Counted from the stretch's first letter, positions 7,691 to 16,958 are shown. The stretch: 64,000 nt of DNA from Bordetella parapertussis (GCA_945903445.1 CAMDNZ010000014.1:7235-71234); one strand, 5' to 3'. The notes: a model not told the origin generated them from the sequence alone. A program made the numbers and translations.

Positions 7691-9205
7691 ATGACGCCGA
7701 CAGATGATAAACGTCCTAATGGCTCGCCTTTAGCTGGCTGGTTGCTCGTCCTGGCACTATCGGTCCCCGTAGCAATAGCCGGTTTCTCGCTGCCTACGAT
7801 GCAGGCGGAAAATCGCGTCTTCGCGCAGTGGCCCGGCGTCCCGCGCACGCTAGATGCCGTGCTGTCGTGGCCCGCGAGAGTCAGTCATTACGTCAACGAT
7901 CAGTTCGGCCTGCGCGAACCGCTCATCAGGCTAAACAATGTGCTGCGCTATGAAGTCTTTAACGAAGCCTCCAAAGACATTCTGGTTGGAGAGCGAGGAT
8001 GGTTGTTTCGTGCCGCCGATGGCGCGCATGCGCCGCTCAATGCGATGGTGATGCAGTCCTGTGGCCTGGCTTCGCCATTATGGAACGCCGACTACCAGGC
8101 TAACGTGATCGATCAGGTGCTGGACAAGGCACGCTCGCGTGGTTTCAGTGCACGGTTTCTCATCGTGCCGTCGGCCCTGACCGTATACCGCGACCATTTA
8201 CCGGGTTGGCTGCAGCAATTTTGCGGCAATAGCTATCCGTCCCGCGAAATCATTGCCTCGTCATTCTTGAGCGACGAGAATCGCGCTCGCGTGATGTATC
8301 CAGTGGCACGCATGCTGGCCGACCGTTCGGTATATGCGGTCTATCCACAATCGAATTTCCACTGGGACGGAGAAACACCCCGGCGACAGGCCGCCGAGAT
8401 CGCTGAGCTGTCCGACCGGATCACGGCAACCCCTCTGAGCATCCGCAGCGTCGAGAAAATTCCGGAGAACATCGGCGCGGCATTGATCGGCATTCCCAGC
8501 CCGCCCAATCGCGTGGTCGAGCCCGATTTCTCCGGTTCCAACATCGACGCCTGCACCGACCAAGACGGGTGTTTCGGCGACGTGGACGATCTGGCGAAGC
8601 GGCTGCTCATTGTGTCGCGCTATCGGAACGCGATGGCTGCGCCCGGAAAGCTCGTCATTGTCTCCGATTCATTCGGCCCTCAGCTGTCGAGCTGGATGGC
8701 GCCCTATTACCGAGAGGTCGTGCAGTTTGCGACCAATCAGATCCGCACCCTGAATCCGACCGACATGCAGCGGCTTGCCTCGTTCGCGTTTTCAGAGCCA
8801 GGTGGCGATCTCTTGTTTGTCTACAACGAATTAAATGTCAGCGAAACTCGCCTGATCTCGCATCTGGAAAGCCTCGTGCCCTACATTGCGCCCCCGGACC
8901 AGGCGGGTCAGCACGTCGACGAGCCGCTCATCGGCGTCTACCCGACCGATGCGCAATGGATGCTCGGGTTCGATCGCACCCGCCCAGTATTCCTGATGCG
9001 CAACGATCCCCAGGCTCGCGCGGCGTTTGTGCCAACTGCGGTTGTGACCTTTCGTCATGGCGAGCGACGGCAAATAGCGAATGTGGTGGACCTGGGCAGC
9101 TATCTACACGTCTTCTACGAAGGACCGCCCATCGCCGGCAACGTCGCTGGCCCTCCAGATCGCGTTACGGTATCGGCGAGCTCGTCGGCGCATCCGTTGC
9201 CCTAA
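7691..9205 (+). CDS. AlgX/AlgJ-like SGNH O-acetyltransferase
   Basis: A 504-residue protein with one N-terminal hydrophobic segment (about residues 15-38) and a periplasmic SGNH-hydrolase-like domain. DQFGLREPLIRLNN near residue 75 is the usual family entry. SNFHWDGE supplies the conserved His after an Asp-type motif, and VIVSDSFGPQ carries the nucleophile serine. It starts 3 bp after the MBOAT stop and would receive acetyl groups from it for transfer to a polysaccharide. About 100 residues follow the SGNH core and are unassigned. The 3' end overlaps the convergent membrane-protein gene by 41 bp. Confidence 0.82.
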   Translation: MTPTDDKRPNGSPLAGWLLVLALSVPVAIAGFSLPTMQAENRVFAQWPGVPRTLDAVLSWPARVSHYVNDQFGLREPLIRLNNVLRYEVFNEASKDILVGERGWLFRAADGAHAPLNAMVMQSCGLASPLWNADYQANVIDQVLDKARSRGFSARFLIVPSALTVYRDHLPGWLQQFCGNSYPSREIIASSFLSDENRARVMYPVARMLADRSVYAVYPQSNFHWDGETPRRQAAEIAELSDRITATPLSIRSVEKIPENIGAALIGIPSPPNRVVEPDFSGSNIDACTDQDGCFGDVDDLAKRLLIVSRYRNAMAAPGKLVIVSDSFGPQLSSWMAPYYREVVQFATNQIRTLNPTDMQRLASFAFSEPGGDLLFVYNELNVSETRLISHLESLVPYIAPPDQAGQHVDEPLIGVYPTDAQWMLGFDRTRPVFLMRNDPQARAAFVPTAVVTFRHGERRQIANVVDLGSYLHVFYEGPPIAGNVAGPPDRVTVSASSSAHPLP

Positions 9206-11123
9206 CCTTCAACGGCGTCACCTGTACCTGGAATTGCTTGCCCCATAACAACGCCGAGCTCGATTCTATTTCGACCGAGCGCACATAGCGTTGGTCTTTC
9301 GCGTTGTGCTGAAACGCGTTCAGATCGGCGAGTTGGCTCAAGTAAGGCGACACGATAAAGCCACTCTGCCCGATGCCCGGAATATAGCGATGGCGTATGA
9401 CCTCGCCGTCATCCAGTGTCAATACGATCCACAGGCGCGGTAGTTTGTAGAGCGTACTGGCGAGTTTCCCCAGCATCGTTGGCCTGATGTCCACGGTCAT
9501 CCAGACGGGTATCCGCCGCGGCAGCTCGATAACCGTACCGAACGAGGCTTGAAGCGACTGAGTTTTTCCCGGCGTCACCAGATCGCTCTGCGCCCTGCCG
9601 TTGCGTGTCATGACCAACCAGGATCCCGCAACTTCTTTTGCCGTATAACGACTGAGCAGTGTGCGCAGGCTCAGGCTGTCATCCAGAGCAGGCAAACGCC
9701 CGTCGATTGGCTGAAACGAGAACAAGACGGTATCAGGGGCGCTGTCGCTATTCAAATGGTCGTTGTTGAGGACGTTGAGTTCGGGCGAATAGACCGAATA
9801 GCTCTGGAACACCGGTCGGCCTGCCCACTGCCCACCCCACGCCAACAATCCCGACAACTCGACGGGATAGATATCGGCTTTGCCCGTAATGGGCGGCAAC
9901 GGGACCTGTTGCCGTATGGCCGCCAGCGATGCCTCGTAGCGAGCGGGTAATGTTTGTGGCTGGTGCAGACGCGTCTGTACACCGTCGGCCGTGACACGCC
10001 AGGTTTGCGCCAGGCGATCCTTAATGAACGGCACGCCCACCGACATGACCGCATTGCCGATTGTCGCCCAAGCCAGGCCGCAAACCAGCCCGACGATCAC
10101 GGCATAACGCATACGCAACACCAGCAGCGCAAGCATCCCCACAAAAAGCAACAGTTCGCCCGCCATGAACATGTGGCCATCCTGACGTACGAAACCCGCT
10201 TTGAATCCGACGAACAAGGTAAACGCCAGGGCAAGCAGCACGATGTAGCCGCGCCAGCCCCAGTGCCGAATCATGCCGAAGTGAAAGACCGCCATCAACA
10301 CCGCACAAGCCACCCAGTAAACGACCACCGGCCGCGACGATCCGTGCAAGGACATCGCAGTGGTGTATCCCGAAATGACCGGTGCCTGGGCAATGAAAAA
10401 ATGCGGCAGATCGAGCAAGGGCTGGCCGAGCAGCATCCATGTACACACCACCGTTGCCACACATAGTGCACAGAATCCGAGCGCCAAGCCCAGGCGGTGT
10501 CGCACGAGCGTGATCGCAATTAAACCCGCCACGAGGCCAGAAGTGGCAGCGAAGCTGCCTTTGACTAGCGGAGCAAGTGCCAGTGCAACGGTTGCCAAAA
10601 TAATGCATCCCACCATCGGAACACTCAGGCGGGTGTACCCGGGCGAGTCGGGAGGCAAGGTGCAACGCACGACGCCGAACAACAGCAGGAACGGCAACAC
10701 GATGAATCCGGCGTCGCGATGAATGCCCAGCGCGATGACGATGGGCAGGCCAAGCAACAAACTGCCGCGGCGTGGCCCTGCCGCCAGGACGAAGGCCGCG
10801 CTCAGTCCGAGAGCGTGGACAAGGCTGCCCAACACCATAATCGCGTCGGTCGCCGGATGATAATTTTGAGTGTAGACCGAGGCCAATGGACCAAACGTGA
10901 ACACCACGTCTCGCCCAAATATCGCACCTTGTGCCAGCGCTTCATTGAGCGCGTGGCGCCAAGAGGGATCCAAACCAGAGGTCGGAAAGTGCGGCATCCA
11001 AGGCACCAGGACCATCACAGCGGCGATAACGCCAATCATCCCCAGTATGAACTGGCTCGTCGCGACAAGCGGGTGCCGCTCGGGCAAACTAACTTGCGAT
11101 GCGGGACGATTCGTTACCACCAT
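9165..11123 (-). CDS. Large polytopic membrane protein, GT-C-like, unknown function
   Basis: A 652-residue protein with an N-terminal hydrophobic segment, then a loop containing GLDPSWRHALNEAL and FGRDVVFTFGPLAS, then a run of hydrophobic segments to about residue 400 and a soluble C-terminal part. The LDPSW...FGxDxxFTxGPL pattern recurs in uncharacterised bacterial membrane proteins near polysaccharide genes. The Asp/Glu-containing first loop would suit a GT-C transferase, but this is inference. The ATG follows a GAGG ribosome-binding sequence at good spacing. It lies alone on the minus strand upstream of no obvious partner and overlaps the AlgX-like gene 3' to 3'. Confidence 0.65.
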   Translation of the reverse strand: MVVTNRPASQVSLPERHPLVATSQFILGMIGVIAAVMVLVPWMPHFPTSGLDPSWRHALNEALAQGAIFGRDVVFTFGPLASVYTQNYHPATDAIMVLGSLVHALGLSAAFVLAAGPRRGSLLLGLPIVIALGIHRDAGFIVLPFLLLFGVVRCTLPPDSPGYTRLSVPMVGCIILATVALALAPLVKGSFAATSGLVAGLIAITLVRHRLGLALGFCALCVATVVCTWMLLGQPLLDLPHFFIAQAPVISGYTTAMSLHGSSRPVVVYWVACAVLMAVFHFGMIRHWGWRGYIVLLALAFTLFVGFKAGFVRQDGHMFMAGELLLFVGMLALLVLRMRYAVIVGLVCGLAWATIGNAVMSVGVPFIKDRLAQTWRVTADGVQTRLHQPQTLPARYEASLAAIRQQVPLPPITGKADIYPVELSGLLAWGGQWAGRPVFQSYSVYSPELNVLNNDHLNSDSAPDTVLFSFQPIDGRLPALDDSLSLRTLLSRYTAKEVAGSWLVMTRNGRAQSDLVTPGKTQSLQASFGTVIELPRRIPVWMTVDIRPTMLGKLASTLYKLPRLWIVLTLDDGEVIRHRYIPGIGQSGFIVSPYLSQLADLNAFQHNAKDQRYVRSVEIESSSALLWGKQFQVQVTPLKVRATDAPTSSPIP

Positions 11124-11223
11124 TTACCTCGACTGTAAGACCGGCTGGACATCGGACGTACCGTTCAAGACCGCAGCCTGCGATCGAACGTCGCGCGAAA
11201 ATGTTCTAGGTTACTAGTATGAA

Positions 11224-11238
11224 TGGGCGTCCTACGCC
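11224..11238 (-). terminator. Weak hairpin downstream of the WecA-like gene
   Basis: GGGCG-TCCTA-CGCCC forms a 5-bp stem about 20 bp past the WecA-like stop. On the minus strand no clear T-run follows, so termination is only possible. The rest of the 135-bp gap shows nothing else I can support. Confidence 0.25.
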
Positions 11239-11258
11239 CGGTCAGACTCGGCGGAGCG

Positions 11259-12359
11259 CTAGCGGCGGCGGCGGCTGAGTATCATCCACCTCGGCATGCC
11301 AAACGTAACAAGCGAACGATAGAGCCAGACGTAAGCTGTCCCGAAAAGCACTGTGAAGATGATCAGAATCCACTGCTGCTGCCAGAACAACACCGCAGGC
11401 ACGACGCCAATCGACGACAGAACCCACAAGTACGGGGAGGTGAGCGCGTTGCGCTGAACCATGTGCCGTCGCTCGGTCGACCCGATCCCCCATCGCACGA
11501 GTCGCTTGTAGATCAACATATGCAGATGTACGCCATCCGGCAGCCCCGGAGAGCGCCCCTGTATGAACCGCTTTCGATAAATCGAGAACAGGGTCTCAAA
11601 CACCGGATAAATGCACAACAACAACGGGAACCACGCCGAGACGTTTGGGTGCCGATACAGCAGCAAGACTGCCGTCGTACCCATCATGAACCCGATAAAA
11701 TACGCCCCACCGTCACCCAGAAAAATCAGACCTCGCGGATAATTCCAGATCAAGAAGCCACAGATGGCGCCGATCATGCTGACGCTGGTGGCCACCAGTA
11801 GCCGGTCGCCCAAATAAAACGATACGTAAGCAAAGCCAGCGAAGATGATGGCAGCAACCACAGCTGCCAGACCGTTATAGCCGTCGATGATGTTGATCGC
11901 ATTAGCAGCCCCTCCTGCCACAAACATCGACACCAATAGCGACACCAGTGAGAACTGCAACAACCAATCGACCCCCCAGATATCTAGGCGGACCACTTTC
12001 GCATCAAGAAAGTAAAAGGCCAACAAGCCTGACACCATGGCCAACAGCAGGCGAGGGGTCGGTGCGACTCGTTTGGTGATGTCTTCGATCAAACCACCTA
12101 AAAACGCGGGCAGCGAAGCCACTAGCAGAAGTAAAAACCCCGCGGACAATTGGCTTTCACGGAGCATGGTGACCACGCATCCCGCCAGAGCGGCGGCCAT
12201 GATCGCCAGGCCTCCTACACGGGGCACGGCACCGACATGAAATTTTTGAACACCCGACGTGTCGTGATCGCCCGTGAAGCGGGCATGCAGCCGGGCGTAA
12301 CGGACCAGCAACAGCGTGACTGCTCCGGAGACAAAGAACGGCACAAAGATGTACCACAT
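11259..12359 (-). CDS. WecA/MraY-type polyprenyl-phosphate glycosyl-1-phosphate transferase
   Basis: A 366-residue multi-span protein of the PNPT family, which moves a HexNAc-1-phosphate from UDP-sugar onto undecaprenyl phosphate and starts O-antigen or related glycans at the inner membrane. Motifs in order: FHVGAVPRVGGLAI near residue 50, the metal-binding INIIDGYNGLA, FLGDGGAYFIGF, and the HLHMLIYKR histidine loop near the C-terminus. I start at ATG 12359 (MWYIFVPF), the first membrane helix; an in-frame start 33 codons upstream adds a non-conserved leader. UDP-GlcNAc is the usual substrate but is not proven here. Confidence 0.85.
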   Translation of the reverse strand: MWYIFVPFFVSGAVTLLLVRYARLHARFTGDHDTSGVQKFHVGAVPRVGGLAIMAAALAGCVVTMLRESQLSAGFLLLLVASLPAFLGGLIEDITKRVAPTPRLLLAMVSGLLAFYFLDAKVVRLDIWGVDWLLQFSLVSLLVSMFVAGGAANAINIIDGYNGLAAVVAAIIFAGFAYVSFYLGDRLLVATSVSMIGAICGFLIWNYPRGLIFLGDGGAYFIGFMMGTTAVLLLYRHPNVSAWFPLLLCIYPVFETLFSIYRKRFIQGRSPGLPDGVHLHMLIYKRLVRWGIGSTERRHMVQRNALTSPYLWVLSSIGVVPAVLFWQQQWILIIFTVLFGTAYVWLYRSLVTFGMPRWMILSRRRR

Positions 12360-12568
12360 AGCAAACTCGACACGCTGAAAGGGAGTGGCCGACGATTCGG
12401 ACGAACAATAAGCAAAAAGAGACCATGCGCGCGTTACGCGGGTCGATCTATACGCCACAGAGTGTGTATCAAATTATACGCCGACGCCCCGATCCCACTC
12501 CGGGAAATATCTGACTAAATCGATCGGTCACGTTCCAATGTGTACCCCCTATGGCACGCCACCTCGTT

Positions 12569-12597
12569 TTGCGCGAATATAAAAACATACCTATACA
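12569..12597 (+). promoter_or_regulatory. Candidate sigma70 promoter of the CoxG-like gene
   Basis: TTGCGC (12569-12574), a 17-bp spacer and TATACA (12592-12597) lie just upstream of a TAGGAG ribosome-binding sequence at 12605-12610 and the ATG at 12617. The implied leader is only about a dozen bases. The remaining 12360-12568 between the divergent genes shows nothing else I can support. Confidence 0.4.
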
Positions 12598-12616
12598 AAA
12601 ACGGTAGGAGACAAGC

Positions 12617-13186
12617 ATGCGTATATCAGATTGCGAGTGGCTGCACGCCACCAAACACCAAACCTGGGGCGCGCTCACCGATGCAACGGTGCTGCAAAAG
12701 TGTATTCCGAACTGCGTTCAGGTCACCCGGCTATCTGCCAACGAGTACCACCTTAGCCTGCACCCCAAGGTGGACGGCGCCAGCACCCCCTACGAGGGCG
12801 AAATCATGTTCTCGGAAATCGATGAAACCTACAGTTGCACGCTTGCTTTCGAAGGCAAGGGCGCAGCGTCAGGTATGGTCATCGGTACCGCGCAGATCAA
12901 TCTGTCCGATCGCGAGAACGGAACCCGCCTCACCTATGCCATCGCGGCCTGCGTCAGCGGCAAACTGGGCGAGCTTGGCGAAAAACACGTGACAGCGGGT
13001 GCCCAGCGCATTATCGACAAATTTCTGGCCGCCTTCAGCGCGCACGTCGCCGCCCTGCCGCGAGAACCCGTGCCAATGCCCATCGAAACACCGGAGCCCA
13101 GGGGTATCCGTAATCCCGTCATGACCTGGGCGGTACCGGTGTTGGTCGCCGTGGTACTGGTGGGTTATCACATGTTCTTTAGATAG
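12617..13186 (+). CDS. CoxG/SRPBCC family protein with C-terminal membrane anchor
   Basis: A 189-residue protein. Residues 1-150 fit the SRPBCC (START-like) fold of carbon monoxide dehydrogenase subunit G: the first strand is followed by TWGALTDATVLQKCIPNC, and GKLGELGEKHV leads into the long C-terminal helix. A linker rich in Pro and Glu is followed by one hydrophobic segment (about 166-187), so it is probably membrane-anchored facing the cytoplasm. A good ribosome-binding sequence (TAGGAG) precedes the ATG. CoxG recruits CO dehydrogenase to the membrane in other bacteria, but no cox genes are visible here, so the partner is unknown. Confidence 0.82.
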   Translation: MRISDCEWLHATKHQTWGALTDATVLQKCIPNCVQVTRLSANEYHLSLHPKVDGASTPYEGEIMFSEIDETYSCTLAFEGKGAASGMVIGTAQINLSDRENGTRLTYAIAACVSGKLGELGEKHVTAGAQRIIDKFLAAFSAHVAALPREPVPMPIETPEPRGIRNPVMTWAVPVLVAVVLVGYHMFFR

Positions 13187-13277
13187 CCCTACCGTAAAGG
13201 TGTTGGACTCGAGACAACATTAAGCGCCTCCGCAGCAAATTAAAGTTTAGGCGGGTATGGTTGCTGGTGTGATTACA

Positions 13278-13298
13278 ATAGGTAGGGTGCTATCCTAT
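13278..13298 (+). promoter_or_regulatory. Inverted repeat overlapping the efflux-pump start region
   Basis: ATAGGTAG-GGTG-CTATCCTAT is an inverted repeat with 8-bp arms and one extra base in the right arm. It ends 6 bp before the MFS start codon and overlaps a possible TACAAT (13274-13279). The placement would suit a repressor operator or a translation-blocking hairpin. No regulator gene is adjacent. Confidence 0.35.
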
Positions 13299-13303
13299 CT
13301 CAC

Positions 13304-14737
13304 ATGAGCTCCTCGCCCGTTGCGCCCAATCCTGACCCGGCCCCACAAGCCGGGCAGCCAGGACGCACTCGCCGCGAATTGCTATTGGCCATGGCGGGCA
13401 TCGCCGCCACGGTCGTCCTGGTGGCGTTCGACTCCACCATCGTCACCACCACTCTGCCGCGTGTGGCGCAGGCACTGGATGGTTTGGCGCTTTATGCCTG
13501 GGTAGGCAGCGGTTATCTGCTGGCCACAGCGGCATCCATCATGATTTTCGGGCGGCTTGGCGACATTTTCGGACGCAAGCCACTGCTCATGTTGTCTCTG
13601 GTCATCGTGGCGTCGGGGTCGGTGGCCTGCGGACTGGCCCAATCGATGGCGCAACTCATTAGCTTCCGGATTGTTCAGGGCATTGGTGGGGGCATGATGA
13701 TCGCGACGGCATTCGCCGCACCTGCCGATCTGTTTCCGGACGCAAAGGAACGCGTGCGCTGGATGGCCATCGTATCCGCCGCTTTTGCCATGTCCAGCGG
13801 CATCGGGCCGGTCCTGGGCGGTGCCGTGACGCAGGCCCTGGGCTGGCGAGCGGCGTTCTTCGTGGTGCCGCTCTCGGCCGTGGCAGCCATGTTTCTGGTG
13901 GCGCGCTACTTCCCCAGCATCAAGCCGGCGCACGAAGGCGCGCGCAAAATCGATTATGTGGGTGGCGTGTTATTGGTCATTTGCGTCGCCGCCCCACTGG
14001 CCGCCCTGCAACTCGGGTTCGGCAGCGGCATCAATCGACAACCCATCGCAGCCATCGCCTGTGCCCTCGCCGCGATCGCTGCCGTTGGACTGCTCATTCC
14101 GTACGAGCGACAAGTCGCCACACCCATTTTCCCGCTGCGCATCCTAAAACCCCTCGAATCGCGTTTGCTCAACGTCATCGCTTTTGGCGTGGGCGCAGCC
14201 ATGTTCATCCTGATCTTTTATTGTCCTTTGCTCCTGCAACGTGAGCTGGGCTATTCGCCGAGCGCCGCCGGGCTGCTGATGACGCCCCTGGTGGCCGCCA
14301 TATCGGTGGGCAGCATCTTGAACAGCATGCTGTTTCCCAAACAGACCGAGCCCCAGCGCCTGATGGTGGCGGGCGGCTTGCTACTGGCTACGGGTTGCGT
14401 GCTGGTCCTGTTCATCGGGCCGGGATCGTCCGTGCCGTATATCTTGCTGGCATTCTTTACAAACGGCCTTGCGTTGGGTTTCATGTTGCCTAACCTGACC
14501 CTGTTCATTCAGATGCTTAGCGAACGTCGTGACATCGGCGTCGGCTCGGCCTTGGTGCAAACCACGCGCGCCATGGGCAGCGCGGTGGGCACCGCGCTGG
14601 TCGGCATCGTGATCGGCTATTCGTCGGTATCCGACGGCATACGCATCGGCCTGGGGTTGGCCGCAGCGATGGCGCTAGCGTGCGCCGCCCTGGCGCACCG
14701 CGTGAAAATGAAGAACGTCGCGCCCCGCCGAACCTGA
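13304..14737 (+). CDS. DHA2-type MFS efflux transporter
   Basis: A 477-residue inner-membrane protein with about 14 hydrophobic segments, matching the drug:H+ antiporter-2 length. Family signs are the first-helix VAFDSTIVTTTLPRVAQAL, the loop GRLGDIFGRKP between helices 2 and 3, and the helix-5 motif GIGPVLGGAV (motif C of antiporters). It probably exports a drug or toxic metabolite using proton motive force. It stands alone between the CoxG-like gene and an EamA transporter with its own upstream region (see the inverted repeat just before the start). No membrane-fusion or TolC partner is nearby, and the substrate is unknown. Confidence 0.87.
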   Translation: MSSSPVAPNPDPAPQAGQPGRTRRELLLAMAGIAATVVLVAFDSTIVTTTLPRVAQALDGLALYAWVGSGYLLATAASIMIFGRLGDIFGRKPLLMLSLVIVASGSVACGLAQSMAQLISFRIVQGIGGGMMIATAFAAPADLFPDAKERVRWMAIVSAAFAMSSGIGPVLGGAVTQALGWRAAFFVVPLSAVAAMFLVARYFPSIKPAHEGARKIDYVGGVLLVICVAAPLAALQLGFGSGINRQPIAAIACALAAIAAVGLLIPYERQVATPIFPLRILKPLESRLLNVIAFGVGAAMFILIFYCPLLLQRELGYSPSAAGLLMTPLVAAISVGSILNSMLFPKQTEPQRLMVAGGLLLATGCVLVLFIGPGSSVPYILLAFFTNGLALGFMLPNLTLFIQMLSERRDIGVGSALVQTTRAMGSAVGTALVGIVIGYSSVSDGIRIGLGLAAAMALACAALAHRVKMKNVAPRRT

Positions 14738-14767
14738 TGTTTCTCTGAACCCGATCTTTTTTATAGA

Positions 14768-15757
14768 GTGCTTCCCGTGCGCGGACGCGATTTGACCGAC
14801 CTGCTGGTATTGGCCGCCGCCTGGGGCGGTTCGTTTTTATTCATCCGGCTGGCCGTGCCCGAGTTCGGCACCTTCCCGCTCATCACGCTACGGGTGGGCA
14901 TCGCCACACTGTGCCTGTTGCCATTGGTGATTTTGCGGCGCAAATGGCCCGAGATGCGCCGTCATGGACGCGCCCTGTTTTTCGGAGGTATCGTCAACGC
15001 GGCTCTCCCTTTTACGCTATTTGCTTACGCCGCCTACGATCTCGGTGCGGGCTTTTTGGCAGTTGCCAACGCGGTAACCCCCGCCTGGGGTGGCGTGATC
15101 GGATGGCTATGGCTGAAAGACCGACTGCCGCGCAGCAGCTGGGCGGGGCTGGCGCTGGGTTTTGCGGGGATGTTGGTGTTGGTGTGGGATAAGCTGACCT
15201 TCGATACCAACGGCACCGGGCCAGCCGTTCTGGCCGTTATGCTCGCGCCGTTGTGTTATGGCATCGGTGCCAATTTCGCCAAACGTTATCTCACGGGCGT
15301 CGATCCCTTGGTGACCACCTGCGGAAGCCTGGGCGGCGCCACGCTGGTGCTTTTGCCGCTGTGCATCGCCTACTGGCCGAGCCAACCCGCGTCGTTTCAA
15401 GCCTGGGGCGCCACCCTGCTGCTGGCGACTGTATGCACCAGCTTCGCATACGTGATCTTCTTTCGCTTACTGGCCACGGTGGGTCCGACCCGAGCGGTCA
15501 GCGTCACGTTTCTGGTGCCCTTGTTCGGGATACTCTGGGGAGCGGTCTTGCTGGGCGAGGTGCTGAGCTTGCAGTTGATCCTCGGTGCAGCCGTCATCTT
15601 GGTGGGATCAGCGCTGGTGATGCTAGGCGGCAGCGGGGCCAAGGCCACTGCCGCCCCCGCAGTCTGCCCGCCCGAACCCGTCGAATCGAGCGAGCCCGTC
15701 GACTCGATAGGCCCCACCGATCCAAACGGACAAACCCGAAGCCGCCCAAGCCACTGA
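14768..15757 (+). CDS. EamA/DMT-family transporter
   Basis: A 329-residue protein with ten hydrophobic segments in two EamA repeats. AAAWGGSFLFIRLA opens repeat one, and the ends of both repeats are marked by the acidic/Gly pattern (GWLWLKDRLP, GAVLLGEVLS). Such proteins export amino acids or metabolites. A Ser/Pro/Glu-rich hydrophilic tail of about 45 residues follows the last helix. The start is GTG 14768, with a second GTG three codons later. It is 30 bp downstream of the MFS gene and ends 1 bp before the convergent thiolase gene, so there is no room for a separate terminator. Confidence 0.85.
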   Translation: MLPVRGRDLTDLLVLAAAWGGSFLFIRLAVPEFGTFPLITLRVGIATLCLLPLVILRRKWPEMRRHGRALFFGGIVNAALPFTLFAYAAYDLGAGFLAVANAVTPAWGGVIGWLWLKDRLPRSSWAGLALGFAGMLVLVWDKLTFDTNGTGPAVLAVMLAPLCYGIGANFAKRYLTGVDPLVTTCGSLGGATLVLLPLCIAYWPSQPASFQAWGATLLLATVCTSFAYVIFFRLLATVGPTRAVSVTFLVPLFGILWGAVLLGEVLSLQLILGAAVILVGSALVMLGGSGAKATAAPAVCPPEPVESSEPVDSIGPTDPNGQTRSRPSH

Positions 15758-15758
15758 C

Positions 15759-16958
15759 TTACACCGCTTCGAACACCCCGGCCGCGCCCATACCAGCGCC
15801 TACGCACATGGTGACCATGCCGTACTTCTGCTGACGGCGACGCAAGCCGTGCACCAGCGTGGCCACCCGTATCGCACCGGTGGCTCCCAAGGGATGGCCC
15901 AAGGCGATGGCCCCACCCAGCGGATTGACGATTGCCGGATCCAGACCCAGATCACGAATCACCGCCAAGGACTGGGCGGCAAACGCCTCGTTCAATTCAA
16001 TCCAGTCTAGGGCGTTGCGATTCAACCCGCTGCGCGCCAAAGCGGCCGGTATCGCTTCCTTCGGGCCGATCCCCATGATCGCAGGCGGCACGCCGCGAAC
16101 GGCGTAGGACACGAAGCGGGCCAGTGGGGTCAAGCCTTGCTCGCGCACGGCCCGCTCGGACGCCAGAATCACCACCCCCGCGCCATCCGAGGTTTGCGAG
16201 CTATTGCCCGCTGTGACGCTACCGCGCACGGCAAACACGGGTTTGAGTTTGCCCAGTGCATCCAGCGACGTATCGCCGCGCGGCCCCTCGTCGTGCTCGA
16301 AGGTCTTGCTCTGACTGATCACTCGACCCGCAGCCAGGTCGGCATGACGCGAGGCAATGCTCAGCGGCGTAATCTCGGCGGTGAAATAGCCCGCCTGCTG
16401 CGCGGCCAGCGCCTTCTGATGCGAAGCCAGCGCGAAAGCATCTTGATCTTCGCGCGAAACCTTCCATTGCTCAGCCACTTTCTCGGCCGTCAAGCCCATG
16501 CCATAAGCGATGCCGACGTCCTCATCGCGCAAAAAGACATCGGGCGACAAGGATGGCGCCAGACCGCTCATCGGCACCATCGACATCGACTCGGTGCCAC
16601 CGGCAATGACGACATCGGCGTCGCCGGTCCGGATCCGGTCGGCCGCCATCGCAATAGCGGATAGTCCGGAGGCGCAAAACCGATTGACCGTAATACCACC
16701 CACCGTGTTGGGCAAGCCCGCCAGCAATACCGCCAGGCGCGCCACATTCAATCCTTGTGGCCCCTCGGGGCGTGCGCAACCGATGATGGCGTCTTCGACT
16801 GTCGAGACGTCCAGCACGGGGGTCTGACGGACCGCCGCGCGAATCACCTCGGCCAACAGCTCGTCGGGGCGCTTGTGACGCAGTGCGCCGCGAGAGGCCC
16901 GGCCAACGGCCGAACGCGTGGCGGCCACGATATAGGCGTCCTGAAGTGTCTTTGTCAT
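15759..16958 (-). CDS. fadA: Acetyl-CoA C-acyltransferase (3-ketoacyl-CoA thiolase)
   Basis: A 399-residue thiolase that performs the last step of fatty-acid beta-oxidation, cleaving 3-ketoacyl-CoA to acetyl-CoA plus a shortened acyl-CoA. The acylated cysteine lies in NRFCASGLSAIAMA. The C-terminal GGAIALGHPLGATGAIR carries the active histidine, and CVGAGMGAAGVFE carries the second cysteine. It follows the multifunctional hydratase/dehydrogenase gene by 16 bp on the same strand, so the pair forms a beta-oxidation operon. The fadA symbol is by function and position; degradative rather than biosynthetic direction is inferred from the neighbour. Confidence 0.92.
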   Translation of the reverse strand: MTKTLQDAYIVAATRSAVGRASRGALRHKRPDELLAEVIRAAVRQTPVLDVSTVEDAIIGCARPEGPQGLNVARLAVLLAGLPNTVGGITVNRFCASGLSAIAMAADRIRTGDADVVIAGGTESMSMVPMSGLAPSLSPDVFLRDEDVGIAYGMGLTAEKVAEQWKVSREDQDAFALASHQKALAAQQAGYFTAEITPLSIASRHADLAAGRVISQSKTFEHDEGPRGDTSLDALGKLKPVFAVRGSVTAGNSSQTSDGAGVVILASERAVREQGLTPLARFVSYAVRGVPPAIMGIGPKEAIPAALARSGLNRNALDWIELNEAFAAQSLAVIRDLGLDPAIVNPLGGAIALGHPLGATGAIRVATLVHGLRRRQQKYGMVTMCVGAGMGAAGVFEAV

